A DNA stretch of 64,000 bases from Anaerolineales bacterium (GTDB lineage Bacteria > Chloroflexota > Anaerolineae > 4572-78 > J111). The notes under the pieces are model-generated. The model ran no database searches. It worked only from the letters and a program-made list of their open reading frames with translations, and was not told the origin of the DNA. Positions 1 through 8,630 of this stretch are shown in pieces; within the stretch, counting starts at the first letter, position 1; every line of letters starts with the position of its first letter. The position numbers and the translations under genes were made by a program. The stretch lies in the NCBI GenBank assembly GCA_015075185.1, contig JABTUW010000003.1, forward strand, positions 372,001-436,000, given 5' to 3'.

Positions 1-1639
1 GTAAAATGTCGCCGAACGTAGCGTTGATGGGGTCAAGGTCGGTGGGCAGGCTGAAGCTGGTTTTTGGGTCCGGCAGACTAAACCACTCGATGTGATAACC
101 TCGAAAATCGCGCTGGCCTAACTTCTCGCCGTATTTTTGGGCCAGAAAGGGGATTACGCCGCGCGGGTCGGAGTCGCTGCCGCGCCAGGTGATCCAGAAG
201 AGACGGTCGCGCCCGGCGGCTTCGCGGGTAAGGGTGGCGGCGGCGGTATGGATGTCTACAAAAAGGTAGCGGGTGGGGGCGGCGATGTGCCCTTTAGCGA
301 GGTAGTAGTGGAACGGGTGCGGCACGTCAACGTAAACCATGTCATCGCCCGTAGTTTCGGCGGCCAGCCAGGCAGCCACGCCAGCGGAGTCATCCTTGAA
401 ATAGGTTTCGTTAGTGTAGTAGCTGGAGAGACTGAAGAGGAAGATGCAGAGAAGGATAGCGAGGAAAGCGTAAGGCGTGATGCGTAAAGCATGAAGTGTG
501 AAGCGTCCCAAGGGAAGGTTACACACTGAAATGTTATTCATGCCGAGGGCTAGGAGCAAGAACAGGGCCGGGGTGACGAGGATAAGGTAGCGCGGTTCAA
601 AGGAAGGTTGGCGTTGGAGGACGATGAAGTAGGCGGCAAGGGGGATGAGCAGCCAGACGAGAAGGAAGAGGAAGGGGGATAGAAGATGGAGGATAGAAGA
701 TCGAAGATGGGAAGGTTGGAAGACTGGAAGGTTGGAAGGTTGAATTAGAAGTGGGATTAGCTGAAAAAATAGGGTAAGTATGAAAACTACGGCGATAAGG
801 CCCATGCCCCGGGTGGCCGGCAGCGGGTCAATGGTCAAGCCGACGGTGTAGGCTTGCCAACTACGCAGCATAAACTCGGTCAAGCTGGGCGGCGATAAGT
901 TTGGGTTGGCGTAGCTGGTCACCTGCCGGAGAGCCAGCAAGAACTGGGGAGCAAATAGAAGGAGGATACCAAGTTGTGTAGCTATCCAGGTGGCAACTCG
1001 CCCCATCCGATTTTTGTTCCCGGCCACAGCCCATGCTAACCAGGCCAGATTGTGAAAAATCAGTAAAAAAATCGTGAAGTAGTGAGTGTAAAGGCAGAGG
1101 GCAGCAAGGGCAACATAGGCGATAATTGTCCGGCGGCGGCGGTCCGAAAAAAAGATGCGCCATAAGGTATAAGTGCTGGCGAGGGCCAGGAAGGTAATCA
1201 TGGCATAACCGCGGACTTCCTGAGCGTAGGCGACGTATAAGGGGGAGAGGGCGGCGAGAAGAGAGGCGAGGAAAGGAGCAGGGGAGCAGGGGAGCAGGGG
1301 AGCAGGGGAGACAAAGGAATAGTTGGAGTGTAAAATTGCATGGGTGAAGCGCCAGAGCAGCGCCACGGTTAGCATGCTGAACAATACCGACAAATAGCGC
1401 AAAGCGAATTCGCTCTGGCCGGCCAGACCCAGCCACAGGTGCAGGAGCACAAAATAAGCCGGGGGATGAACGTCCATAGCCGGTAGGGTTGGAATTTGGG
1501 GAATAGGCTGCGAGGCCACAAAAATGCTGTGCCCTTCATCCCACCAGATGCTCTGAAAATCGAGGTGATAGAGGCGCAGACTAAAGGCCAGTCCCAAAAT
1601 CAGCAGCGGCGCTGCGTAACGCCAGGAGTAGAATTTCAT
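1..1639 (-). CDS. GT39/ArnT-type membrane glycosyltransferase (C-terminus outside window)
   Basis: Enzymes of this GT-C class transfer a sugar from a polyprenyl-phosphate carrier to an acceptor on the outer face of the membrane. Reading from the ATG at 1639 gives at least 546 open codons, and the frame leaves the window at base 1. Seen: a first membrane segment at about residues 8-21, the acidic signature IWWDEGHS near residue 31, MDVHPPAYF near residue 55, and many further hydrophobic segments. These two motifs are the usual N-terminal marks of the PMT/GT39 group. Short tandem repeats (about 678-743 and 1275-1310) lie in frame in loops. The same type recurs at 5152 and 48833. The class is secure; donor and acceptor are unknown. 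Confidence 0.8.
   Translation of the reverse strand, partial: MKFYSWRYAAPLLILGLAFSLRLYHLDFQSIWWDEGHSIFVASQPIPQIPTLPAMDVHPPAYFVLLHLWLGLAGQSEFALRYLSVLFSMLTVALLWRFTHAILHSNYSFVSPAPLLPCSPAPFLASLLAALSPLYVAYAQEVRGYAMITFLALASTYTLWRIFFSDRRRRTIIAYVALAALCLYTHYFTIFLLIFHNLAWLAWAVAGNKNRMGRVATWIATQLGILLLFAPQFLLALRQVTSYANPNLSPPSLTEFMLRSWQAYTVGLTIDPLPATRGMGLIAVVFILTLFFQLIPLLIQPSNLPVFQPSHLRSSILHLLSPFLFLLVWLLIPLAAYFIVLQRQPSFEPRYLILVTPALFLLLALGMNNISVCNLPLGRFTLHALRITPYAFLAILLCIFLFSLSSYYTNETYFKDDSAGVAAWLAAETTGDDMVYVDVPHPFHYYLAKGHIAAPTRYLFVDIHTAAATLTREAAGRDRLFWITWRGSDSDPRGVIPFLAQKYGEKLGQRDFRGYHIEWFSLPDPKTSFSLPTDLDPINATFGDIL
678..743. repeat. Short tandem repeat tract (GGAAGGTT / GATAGAA type)
   Basis: Degenerate 7-8 bp units (ggatagaa, ggaaggtt) run head to tail inside the coding frame of the partial glycosyltransferase. 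They resemble the short tandemly repeated (STRR) sequences known from cyanobacteria and some Chloroflexota. Confidence 0.6.
1275..1310. repeat. Short tandem repeat, unit AGCAGGGG x4
   Basis: Four direct copies of an 8 bp unit inside the partial glycosyltransferase. The encoded loop is Pro/Ser/Leu-rich. A degenerate version of the same unit occurs at about 19432-19465 in another membrane glycosyltransferase. Confidence 0.65.
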
Positions 1640-1911
1640 AGGCAAGAATTTTAGACCACCTTGGTTTGGTTGGCAAAGTATTTTTTGCAGGCGGATCGAA
1701 TGAGGGCAGGACACCCGCCACCGGCCCAGAATCCGGCCAACTTTTTGATTATTGCAGATTTTCCGGTATCATTTACTCAGTGCTGACCCTGGTAAATTTT
1801 GAGGTCGAGGCGTCGAGCCAACTGCTGCTTCGAAATCTCTGGCTCGTGCCTCGATTTTATTTTGCCCGGCGTTACGCCTAAAGTAACCGAAATTAAAGGA
1901 GATCCGCAGGA

Positions 1912-2844
1912 ATGAGGTTGAAAGCAATTATTCTTATTTTAATGGGACTGGGCTTGGCCGGATGTAACACTTTTCAGCAGCCAACAGCCGAAGCGCCGAC
2001 TGCCGCCGCAAGCCCAACTCCCGCCGTGGTCGAAGCGACGCCGACCCAAGCGCCAGCAGCCGAAGCAACAGCAACCGTGGCCGAACTTGGCGCAGAAGAT
2101 CAACCCCAGAAGGGGGAGGGGGTGACCACCGCCAGCGGCTTGAAATTCGTAGTGGTTGAAGAGGGAACCGGGGCAACACCCAAACCCGGTGATCTGGTCA
2201 GGGTGCATTACACCGGCACTTTGGAGGATGGCACCAAGTTCGACAGCTCCGTTGACCGGGGTGAGCCGATTGAATTTGTTCTGGGTCGAGGCCAGGTGAT
2301 TCCCGGCTGGGATGAGGGGATTGGGCTGATGAAGGTCGGCGGCAAAGCGAGGTTGATTATTCCGCCCGATCTGGCTTACGGCGAGCAGGGCGCTGGCGGA
2401 GTCATTCCTCCAAATGCGACGCTTAACTTTGATGTCGAGCTGGTTGCGGCCGAGCCGGGACCACCGCCTCCTCCTGATGCCCCAACCGAAGTGGACGAGG
2501 CCGACTACACTACCACCGCCAGCGGTTTGCAATACTATGACCTTGAAGAGGGGAGCGGCGCCTCGCCCCAGAACGGGCAAATGGCCACGGTTCATTATAC
2601 CGGCTGGCTGGAGGGGGGCACGATGTTTGATAGTTCCCTGATGCGGGGCCAGCCATTCAGTTTTCCCGTTGGGGCGGGACAGGTGATCCCGGGTTGGGAT
2701 GAAGGGGTAGCCTCGATGAAGGTCGGCGGCAAGCGCCAACTGAAGATCCCGGCGGATTTGGCTTATGGCGAGCAGGGGGCAGGCGGGGTGATCCCGCCCA
2801 ATGCCATTCTGATTTTTGAAGTGGAACTCCTGGAAGTGAAGTAA
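1912..2844 (+). CDS. Lipoprotein with two FKBP-type peptidyl-prolyl isomerase domains
   Basis: Predicted to catalyse cis-trans isomerisation of prolyl bonds outside the cytoplasmic membrane. The 310-residue product starts with a signal peptide ending in the lipobox LAGC (Cys about 18), then an Ala/Pro/Thr-rich spacer. It has two complete FKBP domains at about residues 72-180 and 197-310. Both carry VHYTG, FDSS, VIPGWDEG, MKVGGK, LAYGEQGAGG and IPPNA motifs, so both active sites look intact. A ribosome binding site (aaggag, about 1898) precedes the ATG. The gene is monocistronic by position, with a divergent neighbour upstream. The stop codon overlaps the edge of a MITE-like repeat. The tandem domains probably arose by internal duplication. 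Confidence 0.93.
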   Translation: MRLKAIILILMGLGLAGCNTFQQPTAEAPTAAASPTPAVVEATPTQAPAAEATATVAELGAEDQPQKGEGVTTASGLKFVVVEEGTGATPKPGDLVRVHYTGTLEDGTKFDSSVDRGEPIEFVLGRGQVIPGWDEGIGLMKVGGKARLIIPPDLAYGEQGAGGVIPPNATLNFDVELVAAEPGPPPPPDAPTEVDEADYTTTASGLQYYDLEEGSGASPQNGQMATVHYTGWLEGGTMFDSSLMRGQPFSFPVGAGQVIPGWDEGVASMKVGGKRQLKIPADLAYGEQGAGGVIPPNAILIFEVELLEVK

Positions 2845-3001
2845 CCTGAGTTCGGAGTTTCCCAAATCGCACCTTTCGATACGCCTTTCACTTTGTTCAA
2901 GACTACTCAGGGTGCGCTGATAAGCCGAAAATCATCCTGACGCGAAGGGGACGTTAGCCCGTATCGAAGGGTGATTTTCGGTAAAATGTCAGCCTCAGGT
3001 T
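2843..3001. repeat. MITE-like palindromic repeat, copy 1
   Basis: A 159 bp non-coding element that recurs at 42063-42217. Its ends are imperfect inverted repeats: aacctgagttcg on the left against a right end reading cctcaggtt. Inner inverted blocks share cgatacg/cgtatcg and ccgaaaatc/gattttcgg. It has no coding capacity and begins within the stop codon of the FKBP gene. Confidence 0.75.
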
Positions 3002-3055
3002 AATAGTAAATTCGTTCGTGGTTATTAGTCAGCCGCCGGCGGTCGGCGGTCGTTC

Positions 3056-4099
3056 TTAGCCCACCTCTTCCCGTACGGTGTAAATCGGCTTGTTTTGGCT
3101 CTCGTGGTAGGTGCGGGAGATCATTTCCCCCAACAGGCCCATGGTGATAAACTGCACGCCCACCATCACCAGCAGAATCGCCAGCAAGAGCAGGGGCCGG
3201 TCAACGAGGTCCTCCCGGTAAATTAATTTCATCAGGGTTAAGTACGCGCCAATAACAACGCCAAGGGCGAGGGAGCCGAGGCCCATCAAGCCAAAAATTT
3301 GGATAGGGCGAGTTGAGTAACTGAGCAGAAAACGGACTGTCAGCAAATCCAAAATGACCCGAATAATCCGACTGATGCCATATTTGCTGCGGCCAAACTT
3401 GCGCGAGCGATAATTGACCGGCACTTCGGCCACGGTGACGCCGTAGTAGCTGGCAATCGCCGGAATGAAGCGGTGGAGGTCGCCGTATAAGTTAATGCTC
3501 TTGATGACATCGCTGCGGTATGCCTTGAGGGCGCAGCCATAATCGTGCAGCCGGACGCCGGTGCCGGTCGAGATAAGCCAGTTGGCCGTCGTCGAGGGAA
3601 TTTTGCGGGTAATAAACGAGGCGAGACCCTCTTGCCAGCGTTCCACCCGCCACCCGCTGACGACATCGTACCCTTCCTCAATTTTGGCCAGCAAGAGTGG
3701 AATATCAGCCGGGTCATTTTGCAGGTCGGCGTCCATGGTAATGACGACCTCACCCTGCGCCCGGTCGAATCCGGCGGCAAAAGCGGCTGTCTGCCCAAAA
3801 TTGCGCCGAAAGCGAACCAGGCGGACTCGCTCATCTTGAGCGCGAAGCTTTTGTAATTCGGCAAAGCTGTTGTCCTGGCTGCCATCGTCAATGCAGATGA
3901 TTTCAAAGGTGCGACCCGTCGCCTCCAGCGCCGGAACTAACTCTTCCAGCAGGTGGGGCAGGCTCTCAGCTTCATTATAAATAGGCAAGACGATACTTAA
4001 TTGGGGCGGCTGGGACACTGCTCCGTTCTCCTCCTGCCCAAAATTCTGACTAAAGGTTAGGGAAGTCTCAAGGGCTGACCCGGTTTGATAATTCACCAC
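3056..4099 (-). CDS. GT2 dolichol-phosphate-sugar-synthase-like glycosyltransferase
   Basis: Predicted to load a sugar onto a polyprenyl phosphate at the inner face of the membrane, which would supply donors for the GT-C enzymes nearby. The 347 residues contain a GT-A fold with SIVLPIYNEAESLP (about 34), DDGSQDNSF (about 72) and the metal-site region TMDADLQNDPADI (about 122). Two C-terminal membrane segments follow (about 255-280 and 295-320), as in the GtrB/DPM1 group. The first codon is GTG. The start lies 2 bp after the stop of the flippase-like gene, so the two genes are probably co-transcribed and translationally coupled. Family is certain; the sugar is not. Confidence 0.9.
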   Translation of the reverse strand: MVNYQTGSALETSLTFSQNFGQEENGAVSQPPQLSIVLPIYNEAESLPHLLEELVPALEATGRTFEIICIDDGSQDNSFAELQKLRAQDERVRLVRFRRNFGQTAAFAAGFDRAQGEVVITMDADLQNDPADIPLLLAKIEEGYDVVSGWRVERWQEGLASFITRKIPSTTANWLISTGTGVRLHDYGCALKAYRSDVIKSINLYGDLHRFIPAIASYYGVTVAEVPVNYRSRKFGRSKYGISRIIRVILDLLTVRFLLSYSTRPIQIFGLMGLGSLALGVVIGAYLTLMKLIYREDLVDRPLLLLAILLVMVGVQFITMGLLGEMISRTYHESQNKPIYTVREEVG

Positions 4100-4101
4100 T
4101 A

Positions 4102-5058
4102 TTATCCTTCCTCTGAAACCACCCCGCGCGCACTGCGCAGCAGATAAATTACCCCGCCGATCAAGCCGGTGCAGATGTTGCCCAAAAAATAAACCAGCAG
4201 TGACATCGCCACGGCGATTTCTTGGGGCACGCCAACCTGGCTAAATAAACGGCGATAGGTTTCCTCGCGCACACCTAACCCGGCAAAGCTGATAGGCAAT
4301 AATAACACCAACGAGGTGATAGGTACAAAAATGGCATAGTGGGCCAGGTTTGCCTTTGCTCCCAGCCCCCAGCCGATAAACACATTCATGGCAATCAATG
4401 AGATGTTAAACAGGAGAGCGACCAGATAGGCCCGGCCTAACGCGCCTAATGGGTAACGCTGAAATGATTCGGCCAGATTGCCGATCACTTTAATGCCGGT
4501 CAAGCGATGAAACAGGCCCACTCGTGTTCGCAGCATGTTATACAGAGCGCGGTTAATCAACAAGTAACCGGCGACCAATCCCCCCAAAAGAATGGCGACG
4601 GTAAAGTAGGCTACTCCGGCCGGCACAGCCCCCCAATCGGCGATGAGGGCCATCAGCGCAATCGCCTGCAAGGCCGACAACCCCAAAAAGCGGTCAACGA
4701 CGACGCTGGTGACGGCATCCGTGACCCGCTCGCTGTGCCGGCTCAGTTCAACCATACGCATGGCGTCGCCGCCCAGACCGCTGGGGAGCAGGTTATTAAA
4801 CAAAAACCCGATAAAGTAGATATGGGTTAACTCGGTCAATGAAACGTGAACCGCAATCGCATCCAGCAAAATCTGCCAGCGCCAGGCCCGGATGACGACG
4901 CCGAGCATCATCATCGCCAGGGCGGCCAGCAGCCACCAGGGATTGGCGCGACTCACCGCCTGGATAAAGGCGGCCCTATCAAGGGTGCTGAAAATAAACG
5001 CCAGCAGGCCAAGACTGACGACGACTTTAAGGATGTTGAAAAGTTGTTTACGACTCAT
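4102..5058 (-). CDS. LPG-synthase-TM / YbhN-like flippase-domain membrane protein
   Basis: A 318-residue polytopic membrane protein resembling the integral-membrane region family PF03706 (MprF flippase part, AglD-like proteins). Members often sit with polyprenyl-sugar glycosyltransferases and are thought to move lipids or lipid-linked sugars. Seen: a lead hydrophobic segment after MSRKQLFNILK, about seven further segments, and the motif LLPSGLGGDAMR (about 95), typical of the family. I chose the ATG at 5058; an in-frame ATG 24 bp upstream would add eight polar residues. Neither start has a clear ribosome binding site. It is followed after 2 bp by the GT2 gene. Confidence 0.85.
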   Translation of the reverse strand: MSRKQLFNILKVVVSLGLLAFIFSTLDRAAFIQAVSRANPWWLLAALAMMMLGVVIRAWRWQILLDAIAVHVSLTELTHIYFIGFLFNNLLPSGLGGDAMRMVELSRHSERVTDAVTSVVVDRFLGLSALQAIALMALIADWGAVPAGVAYFTVAILLGGLVAGYLLINRALYNMLRTRVGLFHRLTGIKVIGNLAESFQRYPLGALGRAYLVALLFNISLIAMNVFIGWGLGAKANLAHYAIFVPITSLVLLLPISFAGLGVREETYRRLFSQVGVPQEIAVAMSLLVYFLGNICTGLIGGVIYLLRSARGVVSEEG

Positions 5059-5151
5059 GGAATTAGGGTAGCAGGGTTGCAAGGTCGCAGAGTAACAAAC
5101 TTGCCTTTTTTGCTACTTTGTTACCTTGCTACTTTGTGACTCTTTACCTTG

Positions 5152-7161
5152 CTACTTTGCCTCAATAATCTGATGGTACTTCTCGACCGCCTCCGCCCAT
5201 TGGCCAGCCTTAACCAGAGCGGCGGCTTCGACGGCGGCGGAACCTTGCCACTTTAGGTTGTAGGCTACGGCTTGTTGATAGGCTTCCGCCGCTTCAGGAA
5301 GATTGCCAACTGCCTCTTGCGTTTCGGCCAGAACCACGAAGCCGTCCACCCAGCCGGGAAAAATATCCACCGCCGTCTGGTAGGGTGCGATGGCTTCTTT
5401 GGGCCGACTGGCGGCAACCAGGGCATCGCCCAGAGCGCGCAAAGCACCTGCTTTGGCTGTACGAGGGTCGGGGTTGAGCACTCCCTGCGCTTCCATTTCG
5501 GCAGCCCAGGGATAGGCCGCGCCAACGGCTTGCCGGGCCAAATCGAGCGCCGCTTCGGTCAGGACAGCCGGCTCATAAATGGCCAGTTGTGGTTCAGATA
5601 CGACCACACCCCCAGGAAAAACGATATTTTTCACTGCCGGAGACGGGGCCGGCCCAAAGCGGTTAACCGCCCAGACCCGCCCGCCCGTGGCGCGCAGGCT
5701 TTCGGCGCGCTCCTGAATATTAGTCAGCAAAGCCGCCGGTGTCAAAAGTGGGGCCTGCCCGCGATAGTAATAATCAATAAAACGTCCTTCATCCCACAGC
5801 GGGCCGATCAAAATCAGGTCATTGGGGCCGGTGTGTTCATCCAGGTAAGCCGCAGCGTCGCGCCAGTCGGGCTTGGTTTGGCCATAGATGCCCAATACGG
5901 CGATGAAGGAAAGGGTAGCCAGAATCCAGAGGAAATACTGGAGGATGGAGGATAGAGGATAGAGGATAGAGGATAGAGGTTGCTTCTCGGTTCGCCAGGC
6001 CTGCCGTGTGAGTTCGTTGATCCACTTATTTGCTGATTCGCTCAGTCGCACCGTGGCGTAGGCAATGACTGTTAAATAAACGGGCAGGACAAAAGCGTAG
6101 CGAAATTGCAAGGCGCGTGGATCACCCAGGACAATCGGCAAAGCGACCGGCAGAGCCAGCCAGAGGGCGGCAAAGGCGGCGATGGGCCAGTCTCGCCGTG
6201 CCAGCAAAATCACGCCGACGACGAACAGGGCTAAAAACCCCCAGGCAATGGGTTCCGGCGGCGGCCCCAGGGCGCGGATCACGCCGGGTACAAACGCCAG
6301 CGGCGAGCCAACGCCCCCTTCAATCGCTCCAATAGCTGCCCGTTTGCGCAAGATGTTGAAGAGAACAGGCCACCAGGGAGCGTAGAGGACGAAGGTTAGG
6401 ACAACAGAGGTAATGAAGCCGAAGAGACGTGGTGCGTGGTGCGTCCCAAAGGGAGGCTTCGCTCTGGTGCGTGGTGCATAAATACCCCTGGTCGGGGCAG
6501 AGCCGAAGGCCCCCTGTGGGCAGGTCGTAAATCGTAAATCGTAAATCGTAAATAAAATGAGTCCTGCGTGTGCGGCTAAAATCAAAAAGCCAAAATACAT
6601 AGTATAGAGGGTGGCGGTTATCGCCAGGGCATAGGCTAACCAGCGCAGCCGCTGCTGGGGTCGAGCCAGGGCGCGGAAGAGCAGCAGCGTGGCCAGGGCC
6701 GACAGAAACATAAACAGCGCGTGCATCCGGGCTTCCTGGCCGTATTTAACGGCAATGGGAGCCAGGGCTAGGAGGAGAGCGGCGGTGATAGCGGCTGACC
6801 GTTGAAGGTTGAAGGCAAGTTTATAAGTAACGGCGACGGTAAGAACAGCGGCCATAACGGAAGGGAAGCGCCACAGCCAATCGGAAGCGGGGGTGGGATG
6901 ATCGGCCACAGCGCCGAGGAGGAGGGTCGGGCGGGTGAAGGCGCCGGCGATAAGATAGTAAAGCGGGGGGTGAATGTCGTCTTTCGTCCATTCAATCAGT
7001 TCGACGGGGGGGCGGCTGGCGAAGATAGCGGTGAAGATTTCGTCTTCCCATAGATTCTCGGCGGCCAGGGCATGGAGATTGAGGGCGAAGGAAAGGAGGA
7101 GAATGGCGAATAGTGAATGGTGAATGGTGAATGGTGAATTGATGTTGGTCATTAGGCTCAC
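5152..7161 (-). CDS. GT39-type glycosyltransferase with C-terminal TPR repeats
   Basis: A 669-residue GT-C membrane enzyme likely to glycosylate an exported lipid or protein. The acidic motif NLWEDEIF lies near residue 37 and KDDIHPPLYYL near residue 59, followed by about ten membrane segments. The last 110 residues form TPR-like helices (ALGDALVAASRPKEAIAPYQ, VLAETQEAVGNLPEAAEAY), an unusual addition that could bind a partner. Three short tandem repeats sit in frame: near the start codon (7115-7139), in one cytoplasmic or periplasmic loop (6525-6553), and at 5941-5979. First codon is GTG; an ATG three codons later is equally possible. Probably the lead gene of the 5152-3056 group, since the stop lies about 90 bp from the next gene. 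Confidence 0.85.
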   Translation of the reverse strand: MSLMTNINSPFTIHHSLFAILLLSFALNLHALAAENLWEDEIFTAIFASRPPVELIEWTKDDIHPPLYYLIAGAFTRPTLLLGAVADHPTPASDWLWRFPSVMAAVLTVAVTYKLAFNLQRSAAITAALLLALAPIAVKYGQEARMHALFMFLSALATLLLFRALARPQQRLRWLAYALAITATLYTMYFGFLILAAHAGLILFTIYDLRFTTCPQGAFGSAPTRGIYAPRTRAKPPFGTHHAPRLFGFITSVVLTFVLYAPWWPVLFNILRKRAAIGAIEGGVGSPLAFVPGVIRALGPPPEPIAWGFLALFVVGVILLARRDWPIAAFAALWLALPVALPIVLGDPRALQFRYAFVLPVYLTVIAYATVRLSESANKWINELTRQAWRTEKQPLSSILYPLSSILQYFLWILATLSFIAVLGIYGQTKPDWRDAAAYLDEHTGPNDLILIGPLWDEGRFIDYYYRGQAPLLTPAALLTNIQERAESLRATGGRVWAVNRFGPAPSPAVKNIVFPGGVVVSEPQLAIYEPAVLTEAALDLARQAVGAAYPWAAEMEAQGVLNPDPRTAKAGALRALGDALVAASRPKEAIAPYQTAVDIFPGWVDGFVVLAETQEAVGNLPEAAEAYQQAVAYNLKWQGSAAVEAAALVKAGQWAEAVEKYHQIIEAK
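5941..5979. repeat. Short tandem repeat, 7 bp unit GATAGAG
   Basis: About five direct copies of gatagag inside the GT39-TPR gene. The reading frame stays open through it. Confidence 0.65.
6525..6553. repeat. Short tandem repeat, 7 bp unit AAATCGT
   Basis: Four direct copies of taaatcg on the plus strand, inside the GT39-TPR gene, encoding an IYDLRFTT-type loop. A related tract occurs at about 17252-17280 in another glycosyltransferase. Confidence 0.65.
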
Positions 7162-7464
7162 GAAGTTTCCACGAAAATATCCCCATTTATTCTCGTGTAA
7201 TCCGTGCCCTATTTTGGTCGTTAATGGGATTTTTGTCCAATCAAAGGGCTTTTACTTGGTAGGAGGATCTAATTGCCTATTTCAAAGAACGTTGTTAAAA
7301 ATTCATCAATCACTTAAAACTCATTTTAGGTCATGCAAAACGGCTTCGCCACAGGCAAATTGACTGGAAGCAACTTTGAGCAGTGCTGCATCGTATTGGC
7401 TGGCATTTGGTTTTGGTTCACGTAAAACGGGTGGTGAGGTTACAAGTGGCATCGGCTGTGTAGG
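7162..7464. other. Intergenic region without recognisable gene
   Basis: About 300 bp between two minus-strand genes. Open frames here are short and show no family resemblance. It should hold the promoter of the GT39-TPR gene, but I could not pick one with confidence. Confidence 0.4.
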
Positions 7465-8460
7465 TTATGGGGTTGGAGTCGGTGTAGGGGGCGGGGGCAA
7501 TGGTGTGAGGATTGGAATAGTGTTCAAATCCACATTAATTGTAACATACTCCGGTCCACTTACTATCCAACCCTGAATAGCAGGATTGAAATACGACTGT
7601 ACCTGAATCCACTCATTGCTTGCAATTCGCCCTTGAACATCCAAAACATCACCTTGCTGTAAAAGACCCACTCGATCATAAATTATGCTAGGACCAGCGC
7701 GCAGATTTAATTCCGGCGCTATTACAACAGCGTCAGGCGGGGTGGGGGTAGGAGTAGGGTTGGGGGTAGGAGAGGGGGCATCAGTGGGTATGACTGTTAT
7801 TGAGGTGGGAATAGGAGTGTCTATAGAAGGTTGGGGAGTTTTTGTGGGTTCTCTGGTGGAAGTAATTGTAGGTTCTTGTGTTGGTTGAAAAGTGCCAGTA
7901 GGGGTTGAGGAGATTACAACAGGGGTACGGGTTGCACTAGCGGTAGGGGTTATAGTCAGAGTTGCAGTGGAAGTTGCAGTGGGATTTGGAAAAATAAGCC
8001 TCTTGATATTCGGATCATTGAACAGTATGATTGCAAGACCAGAAACCAATAAGACTCCAACCGCTATGCTTACATTACGAATTACACAACCCCAAAAACT
8101 GATTTCACCGATTTGGATCCCTCTATTATCAAATAGACCTCCAACATTTGAGGTGAGTATTGCTTCATCAGAATTGTCCTGTACATCGGGGACAATTATG
8201 GAGTCATAATAAGGCTGATATTTCTCATATCGAGCGGGATTGCGGACTTTAACCAAAGCAAGCAACTTCTCAAGGAGAAATTTCTGATCAGCATATTCAA
8301 TTAGATGATCAACGATTTCGGCTTTGCCAGTACTTTGAGCCAATTCGTCATAAACAGGTCTAAAAATTGGCGTATCATAACAAAAACGACGTAATTCCTC
8401 AGCCGTGAATCCTTCAATGAGCAAAGTCCGAATTTTCTTGAGATGATACCGCCTGGCCAT
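7465..8460 (-). CDS. Effector-associated domain (EAD)-TM-linker-bacterial SH3 protein
   Basis: A 331-residue single-pass protein, not a known enzyme. Residues 1-85 form an all-helical adaptor of the death-like EAD type described for bacterial conflict systems (key motifs IRTLLIEGF, EELRRFCYD, YDELAQSTGKAEIVDHL, NPARYEKY). A membrane segment follows at about 126-147, then a Pro/Thr linker (160-242). A bacterial SH3 domain lies at about 243-310 (LNLRAGPS, YDRVG, GDVLDV, EWIQV, QGWIV), then a short Pro/Thr tail. The topology suggests a cytoplasmic adaptor joined to an outside cell-wall or glycan-binding sensor. It is the last gene of the kinase-TIR cassette and is AT-richer than its neighbours. 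The EAD is about two-thirds identical by eye to that of the gene at 27251. The precise EAD subtype is not decided. Confidence 0.75.
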   Translation of the reverse strand: MARRYHLKKIRTLLIEGFTAEELRRFCYDTPIFRPVYDELAQSTGKAEIVDHLIEYADQKFLLEKLLALVKVRNPARYEKYQPYYDSIIVPDVQDNSDEAILTSNVGGLFDNRGIQIGEISFWGCVIRNVSIAVGVLLVSGLAIILFNDPNIKRLIFPNPTATSTATLTITPTASATRTPVVISSTPTGTFQPTQEPTITSTREPTKTPQPSIDTPIPTSITVIPTDAPSPTPNPTPTPTPPDAVVIAPELNLRAGPSIIYDRVGLLQQGDVLDVQGRIASNEWIQVQSYFNPAIQGWIVSGPEYVTINVDLNTIPILTPLPPPPTPTPTP

Positions 8461-8630
8461 CTGTTTGCCTTATAGTATGGAGAAACAAAGCAAATCTTAT
8501 CTCATTGGCCTCAGTATAAGATATTTCTTTAAGGCAAGCAAAGGGATTAAAAGATTTCTGGTATTGTATGTTAAGCAGATCCGAAGGGTCGCAAAAAATT
8601 TCCACTGTTAATGGGTGAAAAATCGTGAAC

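Noticed and set aside
1666..1881. 71-codon frame between two divergent genes
   Set aside because: No ribosome binding site and no recognisable feature; more likely the shared upstream region.
1939..2865. 308-codon open frame opposite the FKBP gene
   Set aside because: It mirrors a gene with two clear FKBP domains; its product has no family features and arises from the strong codon bias of the plus strand.
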